DNA of 64,000 bases from Streptomyces sp. CC0208 (GCF_003443735.1 NZ_CP031969.1:682001-746000), one strand, 5' to 3'; counted from the first letter of the stretch, positions 15,199 through 23,897 are shown. Translations and numbers: made by a program. Notes: a model not told the origin generated them from the sequence alone.

Positions 15199-16149
15199 TC
15201 AGCGCGCCGCCGTCTGGAACGTGCGCCGGTACACCTGCGGTGACACCCCGATCGCCGCGTGCAGGTGCTGGCGCAGGGACGCGCCCGTGGCGAAGCCGAC
15301 GCGGCCGGCGATCTGGTCGACCGACAGATCGCTGGACTCCAGGAGGTGCCGGGCCCGGGCCACGCGCTGCTGGATCAGCCAGCGGCCGGGGCTGAGGCCG
15401 ACCTCCTCGTTGAAGCGGCGGGCGAAGGTGCGCAGGCTCATCCGGGCGTGGGCGGCGAGGTCGGCCAGGGCCAGGGGCTCGTCGAGGCGTTCCAGGGCCC
15501 AGAGCCGGGTCGCGGCGGTGCTCGCGGCACCCTGCTCGGGCACCGGCTGGGCGATGTACTGGGCCTGGCCGCCGTCCCGGAACGGCGGGACGACACAGCA
15601 GCGGGCCACCCAGTTGGCGAGTTCCCCGCCGTGGTCCGTGCGGACGATGTGCAGGCACACGTCGACGCCGGAGGCCGCCCCGGCCGAGGTGAGGATCGGG
15701 CCGTCCTCCACGAAAAGCACGTCCGGGTCGAGGTCGACATGCGGGAACATACGCCGGAACCGGTCGGCGAGGGACCAGTGGGTGGTCGCCCTGCGGCCGT
15801 CCAGCAGCCCCGCGGCCGCGAGCACGAAGGCACCCGTGCAGATGGAGACGATGCGCGCGCCGGGCCGGACGAACGCCAGGGCCGCACGGACGGCGTCCGT
15901 CATTTCTCCGCTCACCTGGCCCGAGTCGACGGGGGCGATCACCACGGTGTCGGCGGTGCCGAGGAGCTCGGGGCCGTGTTCGACGCCGATGGTGAAGTCC
16001 GCGTTGGTGCGCACCGGTCGACCGTCCACGGAACAGGTCAGCACCTCGTACCGGCCGTCGGCGGCGTTGAAGATCCGGGCCGGGATACCCAGCTCGAAGG
16101 GATAGACGCCGTCCAGCGCCAGGACCACTACTCGTTCCACACGTGCCAT
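15199..16149 (-). CDS. GlxA-type transcriptional regulator (DJ-1/PfpI domain plus AraC HTH)
   Basis: This 316-residue protein has the two-domain GlxA architecture. Residues 1-180 form a class I glutamine-amidotransferase-like DJ-1/PfpI domain with VVVLALDGVYPFELGIPARI at the start. The nucleophile-elbow region is RIVSICTGAFVLAAAGLLDG, with cysteine in SICTGA. Residues 215-310 form the AraC DNA-binding domain (LADLAAHARMSLRTFARRFN, then VDQIAGRVGFATGASLRQHL). It is divergent from a quinone-oxidoreductase-like gene with TGGCA/TGCCA repeats overlapping its start. It probably regulates that gene and itself. Confidence 0.93.
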   Translation of the reverse strand: MARVERVVVLALDGVYPFELGIPARIFNAADGRYEVLTCSVDGRPVRTNADFTIGVEHGPELLGTADTVVIAPVDSGQVSGEMTDAVRAALAFVRPGARIVSICTGAFVLAAAGLLDGRRATTHWSLADRFRRMFPHVDLDPDVLFVEDGPILTSAGAASGVDVCLHIVRTDHGGELANWVARCCVVPPFRDGGQAQYIAQPVPEQGAASTAATRLWALERLDEPLALADLAAHARMSLRTFARRFNEEVGLSPGRWLIQQRVARARHLLESSDLSVDQIAGRVGFATGASLRQHLHAAIGVSPQVYRRTFQTAAR

Positions 16150-16183
16150 GGCACGATCCTATCGAAGCTTGGCAATCGTGCCA
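16143..16183. promoter_or_regulatory. TGGCA/TGCCA repeat cluster between the GlxA-type regulator and its divergent gene
   Basis: GTGCCATGGCAC (16143-16154) is a perfect 12-bp palindrome covering the regulator's own start codon. TGGCA-ATCG-TGCCA follows at 16170-16183. A longer arrangement, TGGCACGAT (16149-16157) with ATCGTGCCA (16175-16183), is also an exact inverted repeat. These repeated half-sites are the likely binding sites of the regulator at 15199. Confidence 0.7.
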
Positions 16184-16220
16184 TTTCCCGGACGGGCGGG
16201 GCCGGGCAGGCTGGACCACC

Positions 16221-17171
16221 ATGACCACTGTGAACACCATGCGAGCCATCAGCCAGGACACCCTCGGCGGTCCCGAGGTCCTCAAGGAGATCGAGGTCGA
16301 ACGCCCCGCGCCGCGACCGAACCAGGTACTGGTCCGGGTGCGGGCGGCCGGCCTGAACCCGACCGACTGGAAGCACCGCGCCACCGGCGGCTTCCTCGGC
16401 GAGCCGCCGTTCGTCCTCGGCTGGGACGTCTCCGGCGTCGTCGAGACGGTCGGCATCGGCGTCGCCACCTTCAAGCCCGGCGACGAGGTGTTCGGCATGC
16501 TGCCGTACCCGTGGGGACACGGTTCGCACGCCGAGTACGTGATCGCGCCGGTACGGGCCCTCACCCACAAGCCTGCCTCGATCGACCACATCCAGGCGGG
16601 CGCGCTGCCCCTCGTGTCGCTGACCGCGTGGCAGGCGCTGGTCGAGAACGCCGAACTGCGGCCCGGACAGCGCGTGTTGATCCACGCGGCGGCCGGCGGG
16701 GTGGGTCATGTGGCCGTGCAGATCGCCAAGGCGCGGGGCGCGTACGTGATCGGCACCGCGAGCGCGGGCAAGCACGACTTCCTGCGCGAACTGGGCGCGG
16801 ACGAGGTGATCGACTACCGGGAGACGGACTTCACCGAGGCGGTGAAGGACGTGGACGTGGTGCTGGACACGCTCGGCGGCGACACGTCCGTGGATTCGCT
16901 GCGGGTGCTGCGGCCGGGCGGGATCGTGGTGTCGATCCTGCCGGTCGGCTCGGACGAGTTCGACAAGGAGGCCGAGCGGCTCGGCGTCAGGGCCCTGCGG
17001 ATGCTCGTGGACGCGGACCGCGCCGGGATGAACGCGATCGCGGACCTGGTGGAGAAGGGTGAGCTGCGGCCCACGATCGCGGGGACCTTCCCGCTGGCCG
17101 ATGCCGCCGAGGCTCACAAGCTCGGCGACACCGGCCGTACCACCGGAAAGCTGGTCCTGGTGGTCGACTGA
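16221..17171 (+). CDS. NADP-dependent oxidoreductase, zinc-independent MDR / quinone-oxidoreductase type
   Basis: This 316-residue medium-chain dehydrogenase/reductase lacks the zinc cysteines. The N-terminal GroES-like domain contains VRVRAAGLNPTDWKHRATGG and FVLGWDVSGVVETVG. The nucleotide-binding domain begins with RVLIHAAAGGVGHVAVQIAK, the AxxGGVG motif of quinone oxidoreductases. GKLVLVVD ends the protein. It should reduce quinones or enones with NADPH in the cytoplasm. ATG 16221 is chosen; a second in-frame ATG at 16239 is possible, and neither has a strong SD. The divergent GlxA-type regulator probably controls it. Confidence 0.92.
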   Translation: MTTVNTMRAISQDTLGGPEVLKEIEVERPAPRPNQVLVRVRAAGLNPTDWKHRATGGFLGEPPFVLGWDVSGVVETVGIGVATFKPGDEVFGMLPYPWGHGSHAEYVIAPVRALTHKPASIDHIQAGALPLVSLTAWQALVENAELRPGQRVLIHAAAGGVGHVAVQIAKARGAYVIGTASAGKHDFLRELGADEVIDYRETDFTEAVKDVDVVLDTLGGDTSVDSLRVLRPGGIVVSILPVGSDEFDKEAERLGVRALRMLVDADRAGMNAIADLVEKGELRPTIAGTFPLADAAEAHKLGDTGRTTGKLVLVVD

Positions 17172-17175
17172 CCGC

Positions 17176-18282
17176 TCAGAACGTCAGCACGGGCTTGATC
17201 GCCTTGCCCGCGCCCATGTCCCGTACCGCCTGGTCGATGTCCGCGAACGGATAGGTGCTGATCAGGCGGTGCAGCGGGAGCCTCCCCTCCTTCACCAGAC
17301 GGACCAGGGCGGGGATGAAGCTCTGCGTCTCGGCGTCGCCGAGGGTGAGTCCGACCACCCGCTTGCCGCCGAGCAGCCCGTTGACGTCGAGGGAGACCTC
17401 GGTGCCGAACGGCGGGGCGCCGACGACGACCAGCGTGCCGCGCGCGCCGAGCGCGTCGACGCCCTGGCGCAGGACGGCCACGTTGCCCGTGGTCTCCACG
17501 ATGCCGTCCGCGCCCTGGCCGCCGGTGATCGCCGCAAGAGCCTCGCCGAGGTTCTCCGCAGCCGCGTCGACCGTGTGGGTGGCACCCAACTCCTTTGCCA
17601 GGCTGAGGCGTTCGCCGACGCGGTCGACGGCGACGATCGTCGTGGCGGGGGTGAGGGCGGCGGCCATGACCGCGGAGAGGCCGACCGCTCCGGCGCCGAG
17701 CACGACGATCGTGGAACCGGTGACCGGCTTCAGTACGTTCCACACGGCGCCGACGCCGGTCTGCACTCCGCAGCCGAGCGGGGCGATGGACTCCAGCGGC
17801 ACGTCCGGGTCCACCTTGACGAGGCTGCGCTCGTCGACCAGGGCGCGCTCGGCGAAGGAGGACTGGCCGAAGAAGTGCCCGCCGAGGGGTTCGCCGTCCC
17901 GGCTGATGGTGCTGGTGCCGTCGGCGCGGCGGCCGCCGATGAGGTTCAGCGGCAGCCACCCGGCGCAGTAGGCGGGGTGCCCGCCGTCGCAGTTGCGGCA
18001 GTCGCCGCAGGAGGTGAAGGACAGCACGACATGGTCGCCGGGAGCCACACCGGTGACGGCGGAGCCGACGGCCTCGACGACTCCCGCGCCCTCGTGCCCC
18101 AGGACTCCGGGCAGCGGGAAGGGCAGTCCGCCGCTCGCCACGCCGAGGTCGGTGTGACACAGGCCGGTGGCGACCATCCGGACGAGCGCCTCATGGGGTC
18201 CGGGCTCGTCGAGGGTGACGTCGGAGAGGGTGAAGGGGGCGCCGCCGGACTCGACCACTGCGGCACGGGTGGTGATGGACAT
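17176..18282 (-). CDS. Zinc-dependent alcohol dehydrogenase (aryl/benzyl-alcohol type)
   Basis: This 368-residue zinc MDR enzyme has the catalytic zinc ligands in ATGLCHTDLGV (Cys-His), GVLGHEGAGVVEAVG (His-Glu) and the later cysteine in LGCGVQTGVGAVW. The structural zinc cysteines are in CGDCRNCDGGHPAYC. The Rossmann motif is VVLGAGAVGLSAV. The sequence resembles NAD-dependent aryl-alcohol (benzyl alcohol) dehydrogenases. It lies 23 bp downstream of the aldehyde dehydrogenase gene on the same strand. Together they would oxidise an alcohol to the aldehyde and then the acid, under the divergent MarR regulator. The exact substrate is not readable. Confidence 0.93.
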   Translation of the reverse strand: MSITTRAAVVESGGAPFTLSDVTLDEPGPHEALVRMVATGLCHTDLGVASGGLPFPLPGVLGHEGAGVVEAVGSAVTGVAPGDHVVLSFTSCGDCRNCDGGHPAYCAGWLPLNLIGGRRADGTSTISRDGEPLGGHFFGQSSFAERALVDERSLVKVDPDVPLESIAPLGCGVQTGVGAVWNVLKPVTGSTIVVLGAGAVGLSAVMAAALTPATTIVAVDRVGERLSLAKELGATHTVDAAAENLGEALAAITGGQGADGIVETTGNVAVLRQGVDALGARGTLVVVGAPPFGTEVSLDVNGLLGGKRVVGLTLGDAETQSFIPALVRLVKEGRLPLHRLISTYPFADIDQAVRDMGAGKAIKPVLTF

Positions 18283-18305
18283 CGTACGAACTCCTCTGCG
18301 GGCGC

Positions 18306-19760
18306 TCAGTCGAGCGAGACGACGACGGACTTGACCTTGGTGTAGGCGTCGAGCGCCTCGGGGCCGTACTCGCGGCCGTAGCCGGAGTCCTTGACCCCGC
18401 CGAAGGGCACCGCGGGGTCGAGCATCGCCCAGTCGTTGATCCAGACGATGCCCGCCTGGAGGCGGTCGGCGACCCGGTGCGCACGGGCGAGGTTGGTGGT
18501 CTGGACGCCCGAAGCCAGGCCGTAGGGCGTGGAGTTGGCGAGCGCGACGGCCTCGTCCTCGGTGTCGAAGGGCTGCACGGTCAGGACCGGACCGAAGATC
18601 TCCTCCTGCACGACCCGGGAGTCGTTGGAGAGGTCGGCGATCACCGTGGGCTGGTAGTAGAAGCCGCCGTCGAGGTCGAGGCGTTCACCGCCGCAGACGA
18701 TCCGGCCGCCCTCCTTGCGCGCCAGGTCGACGTACTCCTCGACCTTCTTCAGGTGCTTCTCCCCCGCCATCGGACCGACGACGGTGCCGGGGTCGCGCGG
18801 GTCGCCGACCGGTACGCCGGGCACGGCGTCGGCGAGGATGCCGAGCAGCGTGCTGTGGACCGAGCGGGCCACGAGCAGGCGCGGCCCGCCCATGCAGAAC
18901 TGGCCGGTGTTGAAGACGAACGCCTTGATGATCGCGCCGACCGCCTTCTCCAGGTCGGCGTCCTCGAAGACGATGTTGGCCGCGTTGCCGCCGAGTTCCA
19001 TGGTGACGGGCTTGAGGGCCTCACCGGCGGTGGCGGCCACGTGCCGGCCGATCGCGGTGGAGCCGGTGAAGGCGACCTTGTCGACCCCGTGGTGGCGCAG
19101 CAGGGCCTCGCCGGCCACCGGTCCGGTGCCGGTGACCACGTTGACGACCCCGTCCGGGACGCCGGCCCGCTGGAGCAGTGCGGCCATGTAAAGGGCGCTG
19201 AGCGGCGTCTCGTCGGCCGGCTTGTGCACGACCGTGTTGCCGGCGGCGAGCGCGGGGCCGATCTTGGAACCGGCGAGGATCAGCGGGAAGTTGAACGGGG
19301 TGATCGCGGCGACCACACCGAGCGGCTCGCGCTTGGTGTAGGCGAGGGCGTTCATGGGCGTGTTGCGGACGGCGCCGTCCAGGGAGTGGGCGAGGGCCGC
19401 GAAGTACTCGTAGTCGTTGGCCGCGTTGGTCACGTCCACGGCGTGGCACAGCGAGATCGGCTTGCCGACGTCCAGGCTCTCCAGCTGGGCGAGTTCGTCG
19501 GCGTTCTCGCGGATCAGCTCGGCGACCCGGTGCAGGATCCGGCCCCGTTCGCGACCGCTGAGGCCGGACCACGCGCCGCCGTCGAAGGCATCCCGGGCGG
19601 CGCGGACGGCCGCGTCGACGTCGGTGGCGCCGGCCTCCGCGACGGTGGTGACGACCACGCCCCGGGACGGGTCGAGAACCTCGGTGCGCGCGCCGTCGGC
19701 GGCCTCACGCCACTGGCCGCCCACAAACAGCCGTCCGGGTTCGATCTCGATGGGGGACAT
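18306..19760 (-). CDS. Aldehyde dehydrogenase family protein
   Basis: This 484-residue NAD(P)-dependent aldehyde dehydrogenase shows VVAAITPFNFPLILAGSKIG (substrate/cofactor pocket), the general-base Glu in TMELGGNAANIVFED, and the catalytic cysteine in NTGQFCMGGPRLLV. AIIKAFVFNTG replaces the more common FFN-Q-G-C context but keeps the order of motifs. EIFGPVLTVQPFDTEDEA is the usual C-terminal signature. It is the first gene of an operon with the alcohol dehydrogenase and is divergent from a MarR gene, with a 23-bp palindrome 32 bp upstream of its ATG. A role in oxidising an aromatic or other toxic aldehyde is likely. Confidence 0.94.
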   Translation of the reverse strand: MSPIEIEPGRLFVGGQWREAADGARTEVLDPSRGVVVTTVAEAGATDVDAAVRAARDAFDGGAWSGLSGRERGRILHRVAELIRENADELAQLESLDVGKPISLCHAVDVTNAANDYEYFAALAHSLDGAVRNTPMNALAYTKREPLGVVAAITPFNFPLILAGSKIGPALAAGNTVVHKPADETPLSALYMAALLQRAGVPDGVVNVVTGTGPVAGEALLRHHGVDKVAFTGSTAIGRHVAATAGEALKPVTMELGGNAANIVFEDADLEKAVGAIIKAFVFNTGQFCMGGPRLLVARSVHSTLLGILADAVPGVPVGDPRDPGTVVGPMAGEKHLKKVEEYVDLARKEGGRIVCGGERLDLDGGFYYQPTVIADLSNDSRVVQEEIFGPVLTVQPFDTEDEAVALANSTPYGLASGVQTTNLARAHRVADRLQAGIVWINDWAMLDPAVPFGGVKDSGYGREYGPEALDAYTKVKSVVVSLD

Positions 19761-19791
19761 CGCCGCTCCTCAGCATCGTCGCCAAGATTTC

Positions 19792-19843
19792 AACCAACAG
19801 GAATCCTGTTGGTTCGCAGTCTCTTCACAGGCAGGTTTCCTGT
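19792..19843. promoter_or_regulatory. MarR-type operator between aldehyde dehydrogenase and marR
   Basis: AACCAACAGGA-A-TCCTGTTGGTT (19792-19814) is a perfect 23-bp inverted repeat in the 103-bp divergent gap. A second, imperfect copy of the core, ACAGG...TCCTGT, lies at 19827-19843, closer to the marR start. This is the arrangement expected for a MarR-family repressor that controls both directions. Confidence 0.85.
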
Positions 19844-19863
19844 CAATGCTCTAGCCTGAACCC

Positions 19864-20301
19864 ATGCTCGACACACAGGTGACCAAGGCGCCCCCGTCGC
19901 TCCTCTACATGGTGAAACAGGTGGAGCTCGTCGTCCGTTCCCATCTGGACGAGCTGGTCAGGCCGTCAGGGATCACGGCCCTGCAGTACACAGCCCTCAC
20001 CGTCCTCGAGCGGCACGACGGGTTGTCGGCGGCGCAGCTGGCGCGGGACTCGTTCGTCACCGCCCAGTCGATCGCCGACCTCGTGCGCTCCCTGGAGACC
20101 CGCGGACTGGTGCGCCGGGAGCGCAATCCGAGGAACCGCCGCGAGCTGCTGATCCTGCTGACCGAGGAGGGACGCGCGCTGCTCGCGCAGCACGCGGGCC
20201 CCGTGCGGGAACTGGAGGAACGGATGGTGCGGGACCTCACCGCGCACCAGACCGAGCAGTTCCGTCAAGCGCTGACCAGGGCCTGGCACGCCCTGTCGTG
20301 A
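19864..20301 (+). CDS. MarR-family transcriptional regulator
   Basis: This is a 145-residue winged-helix regulator. LTVLERHDGLSAAQLARDSF and VTAQSIADLVRSLETRGLVR form the helix-turn-helix, and RRERNPRNRRELLILLTEEG forms the wing with the conserved D/N-x-R-R motif. Flanking helices (VEIVVRSHLDEL-like at the N terminus, FRQALTRAWHAL at the C terminus) make the dimer interface. Family members sense phenolic compounds or oxidants. It is divergent from the alcohol/aldehyde dehydrogenase pair with a strong palindrome between, so it likely represses that operon and itself until a phenolic or aldehyde ligand appears. Confidence 0.93.
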   Translation: MLDTQVTKAPPSLLYMVKQVELVVRSHLDELVRPSGITALQYTALTVLERHDGLSAAQLARDSFVTAQSIADLVRSLETRGLVRRERNPRNRRELLILLTEEGRALLAQHAGPVRELEERMVRDLTAHQTEQFRQALTRAWHALS

Positions 20302-20425
20302 GCCGGGCGCGAGCCCCGCGTGAACCCGGCGCGAACCGACGGTCGCAATTCGAAGACATATGTCAATCGAACATGCTCAAATTCACTCCATCGAGGGTAA
20401 CTTGCAGAGCGGGGAAAGGATTTGC

Positions 20426-20872
20426 ATGCCCCCGGGGCACGGTGACCTGCACCCCGTGCCACCTGTACAGCCGGTTGGAGGCGATGTCGTCGTGCAGCAG
20501 GAACCTGCGCCGCTGTCCCGGCATCTGCGCGTCCACGAGGAGCGCGGTCACACCGTGCTGGAGTTCCACGGGGAGATCGACATAGCCGCTGCCGTCGAGC
20601 TCCTGCCCTTCCTGGACCGGGTCACGGGGCAACCCGACGCGCGGCTGGTGATCGACCTCAGTGCCGTGGAGTTCTTCGACTGCTCCGGGCTGCGGCTGCT
20701 GTACCGGGCCCGCTCCCGGGTGCTCGCCAACAACGGACGGCTTCTCCTGGTCTGCACCCACCCGCTCACCCTGCGGGTCATCCGGGTGACCGGCCTTTCC
20801 CGGCTGCTGCCCCCGCTGCCGTCGCTGGACGCGGCCCTGAGCCGGCCCGAGGCCACGTCGGAGACGTTATGA
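20426..20872 (+). CDS. STAS-domain protein (anti-sigma factor antagonist type)
   Basis: This 148-residue protein has a single STAS domain at about residues 35-135: LEFHGEIDIAAAVELLPFLD, ARLVIDLSAVEFFDCSGLRL, NNGRLLLVCTHPLTLRVIRV. The phosphorylation loop reads DCSGL where classical SpoIIAA/RsbV proteins have D-S/T-S-G; the central Ser is present, so phosphorylation by an RsbW-like kinase is possible. The proline-rich N-terminal 30 residues are variable. The start at 20426 is supported by GGGGAAAGGA. No anti-sigma kinase gene is adjacent. It converges on the PRPP synthetase gene with a seven-base gap. Confidence 0.88.
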   Translation: MPPGHGDLHPVPPVQPVGGDVVVQQEPAPLSRHLRVHEERGHTVLEFHGEIDIAAAVELLPFLDRVTGQPDARLVIDLSAVEFFDCSGLRLLYRARSRVLANNGRLLLVCTHPLTLRVIRVTGLSRLLPPLPSLDAALSRPEATSETL

Positions 20873-20879
20873 CCGTGCG

Positions 20880-21833
20880 CTATTCGTTCCGCGGCGCGTC
20901 GAACAGGGCGCTGACGGACTCGCCGTTGTGAATGCGGCGCACGGCCTCGGCGAGCGCGGGGGCGATGGACAGGATCCGCAGCTTGTCGGTGCGTTCCTCG
21001 ACGGGGACCGGCACCGTGTTGGTGCACACGATCTCCAGGACGTCGGGCTGCTCGCCGATCCGCTTGAGGGCCCCGTCGGCGAACAGCCCGTGCGTGCAGG
21101 CGACCCGGATGGAACGCGGGCCCAACTCCCGTAGGCGGTCCAGCAGTTCCAGGACCGTGCTGCCCTTGGCGATCTCGTCGTCCAGCACGATGACGTCCCG
21201 GCCCGCGACCTCGCCGATGACGTCGCTGATGCTGACCCGGTCGTCGGCGAAGCGCTGCTTGGCGCCCGCGGCCACCTGGGCGCCGATCAGCCGGGCGAAG
21301 GCGGCCGCCTCCTTGGCGTTGCCGAGGTCCGGGGAGACGACGGTGGTGCGCGAGAGGTCGTACTGCCGGAAGTGCGCGGCCAGCTCGCGCAGGGCGTGCA
21401 GGTGGTCGACAGGCACCGAGAAGAAGCCGTGCACCTGCGGGGAGTGCAGGGTCATGGCGAGGACGCGGCCGGCTCCGGCCGCCACCATCAGGTCGGCAAC
21501 GAGCCGCCCGCCGAGGGAGATACGCGGCTCGTCCTTCTTGTCGGAGCGGGCGTAGGAGTAGTGCGGCATGACGACGGTGATCCGGCGCGCGGAGGCCCCA
21601 CGGGCCGCGTCGCACATCAGCAGCAGCTCCACCAAGTGCTCCTGCACGGGCCTGACCAGCGGCTGGACGAGGAAGACGTCCCGCTCCCGGCAATTGGCCT
21701 GGAGCTGAACCTCCAGGCAGTCGTTGGCGAACCGGCTGACCCGGGTGGGGCTGAGCGGCACACCGAGATGCGCGCAGACCTCCGCCGCCAGCTCGGGGTG
21801 GGCGCTACCGCTGAACACGGCGATGTCTCGCAC
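20880..21833 (-). CDS. prs: Ribose-phosphate pyrophosphokinase (PRPP synthetase) paralogue
   Basis: This 317-residue protein has the two phosphoribosyltransferase-like domains of class I PRPP synthetases. IAVFSGSAHPELAAEVCAHL opens the first. HYSYARSDKKDEPRISLGGR is the ATP-binding signature, HSPQVHGFFSVPVDHL follows, and DVIVLDDEIAKGSTVLELLD is the ribose-5-phosphate loop. The loop reads DDEIAKGST instead of the usual DDxIDTAGT, and the flexible-loop motif appears as KQRFADDR rather than KRR. It may therefore be a second, divergent isozyme rather than the housekeeping enzyme. GTG at 21833 is preferred because AGGAG lies nine bases upstream; the ATG at 21875 has none. Confidence 0.85.
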   Translation of the reverse strand: MRDIAVFSGSAHPELAAEVCAHLGVPLSPTRVSRFANDCLEVQLQANCRERDVFLVQPLVRPVQEHLVELLLMCDAARGASARRITVVMPHYSYARSDKKDEPRISLGGRLVADLMVAAGAGRVLAMTLHSPQVHGFFSVPVDHLHALRELAAHFRQYDLSRTTVVSPDLGNAKEAAAFARLIGAQVAAGAKQRFADDRVSISDVIGEVAGRDVIVLDDEIAKGSTVLELLDRLRELGPRSIRVACTHGLFADGALKRIGEQPDVLEIVCTNTVPVPVEERTDKLRILSIAPALAEAVRRIHNGESVSALFDAPRNE

Positions 21834-22052
21834 GGACCTGCTCCTAGGATGATCATCTCGGGTTGCCCGGCTCATGCTACTGGCCGCCCCGCCGGCCGCC
21901 CGGCGGCAGAAATTCGGTTGCGCCGGCCGGGCCCGCGGACGCCATCATGGCCAGGTCCGAGTTCCCTCCTGTCAGGATGCCTCGCATGCGCCGACTCCTC
22001 GAATCGACCCAGTGCCCCCTTCGGCCCACGGTTCTCGAGGACTCGACCCCGT

Positions 22053-23897
22053 ATGCACACCCTGAACATCGGAATTCTGGCCCACGTCGACGCCGGTAAG
22101 ACCAGTCTCACCGAGCGGCTTCTGTTCGACCACGGCGCGATCGACCGGCTCGGCAGCGTCGACACCGGTGACACCCGCACGGACGACGGCGCGATCGAGC
22201 GGCAGCGCGGGATCACCATCCGCTCCGCGGTCGCCTCGTTCACCGTGGGTGACACCCGGATCAACCTCATCGACACCCCCGGCCACTCGGACTTCGTCGC
22301 CGAGGTCGAGCGCGCCCTGGAGGTCCTCGACGGGGCGGTGCTGCTGCTGTCCGCCGTGGAGGGCGTCCAGGCGCAGACCCGGGTGCTGATGCGGACCCTG
22401 CGCAGGCTGCGGCTGCCCACCCTGATCTTCGTCAACAAGATCGACCGGGCCGGTGCCCGCCACGAGGGCCTGCTCGCCGACGTCCGGCGCAGGCTGACGC
22501 CCCACGTCGCCCCGCTCACGGAGGTCACGGGCATCGGCACGACCGGCGCCGGGGTGACCGCCCTGCCCGAGGACAGCCGGCTGGCCGAGGCCCTGGCCGA
22601 GGTCGACCAGGACATCCTGGCCGCGGTCGTGGACGGCCCCCAGCCCACCCCGGACGACCTGCGCACGAGCCTCGCCGCCCGCACCGCAGACGGCTCCTTC
22701 CATCCGGTGTTCTTCGGCTCGGCTCTCGGCGGCCAGGGGGTGGCCCACCTGGTGCAGGGCGTGACCCGGCTGATCCCGGCCGGGCCCGCGACACCGGAAG
22801 GCGAACCGCGCGGCACGGTGTTCGCCGTACGCCCCGGACCCGGCGGGGAGCGCACGGCGTATCTGCGGCTGTACGACGGCCAGGTGACCGAGCGCCGGCG
22901 GCTGACATTTCTGCGGCGCGAGGCCGACGGCGCGACGAGCCGGGTCCACGGGCGGGTGACCCGCCTGAGCGGACCGCTCACCGCCGGCACCATCGCGGCA
23001 CTGACGTTCTCCTCCGGCCTCCGCGTGGGCGATCGCCTCGGTGAACTGACGGACCGCGCACCGCAGTTCTCTCCCCCGACCCTCCAGACACTGGTCACCG
23101 CCCGCCACCCCGACCAGGCGGCCCCGCTGCGCTCGGCCCTGCTGACCCTCGCCGACCAGGACCCCCTGATCCACGCGCGCCCCGCGCCCGGAGGCGGCAC
23201 CTCGCTGCTCCTCTACGGCGAGGTCCAGATGGAGGTGCTCGCGGCGACCCTCGCCCAGGACTTCGGTGTCGAGGCCGACTTCGAGCCCGGCCGGGTGCGG
23301 CACCTGGAGCGTCCGCGCGGCACGGGGGAGGCCTGCGAGGAGAATCCCTGGCATCTCGGGACCCGTTACTGGGCGACGATCGGACTGCGGGTCGAGCCGG
23401 GCGAGCGTGGTTCGGGCGGGGTGTTCGCGTACGAGACCGAACTCGGCGCACTCCCCCGGGCGTTCCACCAGGCCGTCGAGGAGACGGTCCACGCGAGCAT
23501 GCGGACCGGGTTGACGGGTGCGACCGTGACGGACTACCGGGTCGTCCTCGTCCGCTCCGGTTTCGTGGGACCGCTCAGTACCGCCGCCGACTTCCGGGGG
23601 CTCACGCCGATCGTGCTGCGCCGGGCCCTGGAGCGGGCCGGAACACGGCTGTTCGAGCCGTTCCACGCGTTCGAGGCGGAGATCCCCCTCGACGCGCTGG
23701 CCCCGGTGACCGCGCAACTGGCTTCAGCGGGGGCGGAGTTCACGGGCACGACCGGAGGCACCACCGCATGGCTGATCACCGGGGAACTCCCGGCCCGGCG
23801 GGTGCGCGAGGTCGAACTGCGGCTGCCCGGGCTCACGCACGGTGAGGGGGTGTGGTGGTCCAGGCCCTCGGGCGACCGGGAACTCAAGCCCCACTAG
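22053..23897 (+). CDS. Tet(M)/OtrA-like ribosomal protection GTPase (EF-G family)
   Basis: This 614-residue translational GTPase has G1 AHVDAGKTSLTERLL, G2 RGITIRSAV, G3 DTPGHSDF and G4 NKIDRAG. The length (Tet(M) is about 640) and N terminus (LNIGILAHVDAGKTSLTE) place it with ribosomal protection proteins rather than true EF-G (about 700). The later domains contain LLYGEVQMEVLAATLAQDFG and an EF-G domain IV-like region at 470-560. Such proteins release tetracycline from the ribosome or act in translation of related antibiotics. Many Streptomyces carry such a homologue without being tetracycline producers, so resistance is not proven. No tetracycline biosynthesis genes are near. It converges on a P450 gene. 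Confidence 0.88.
   Translation: MHTLNIGILAHVDAGKTSLTERLLFDHGAIDRLGSVDTGDTRTDDGAIERQRGITIRSAVASFTVGDTRINLIDTPGHSDFVAEVERALEVLDGAVLLLSAVEGVQAQTRVLMRTLRRLRLPTLIFVNKIDRAGARHEGLLADVRRRLTPHVAPLTEVTGIGTTGAGVTALPEDSRLAEALAEVDQDILAAVVDGPQPTPDDLRTSLAARTADGSFHPVFFGSALGGQGVAHLVQGVTRLIPAGPATPEGEPRGTVFAVRPGPGGERTAYLRLYDGQVTERRRLTFLRREADGATSRVHGRVTRLSGPLTAGTIAALTFSSGLRVGDRLGELTDRAPQFSPPTLQTLVTARHPDQAAPLRSALLTLADQDPLIHARPAPGGGTSLLLYGEVQMEVLAATLAQDFGVEADFEPGRVRHLERPRGTGEACEENPWHLGTRYWATIGLRVEPGERGSGGVFAYETELGALPRAFHQAVEETVHASMRTGLTGATVTDYRVVLVRSGFVGPLSTAADFRGLTPIVLRRALERAGTRLFEPFHAFEAEIPLDALAPVTAQLASAGAEFTGTTGGTTAWLITGELPARRVREVELRLPGLTHGEGVWWSRPSGDRELKPH

Noticed and set aside
20355..20400. GACATATGTC palindrome and a GGGTAA box upstream of the STAS gene, suggestive of a SigB-type promoter.
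   Set aside because: The -35 element GNNT does not fall at the required spacing and the last -10 base is A rather than C/T.
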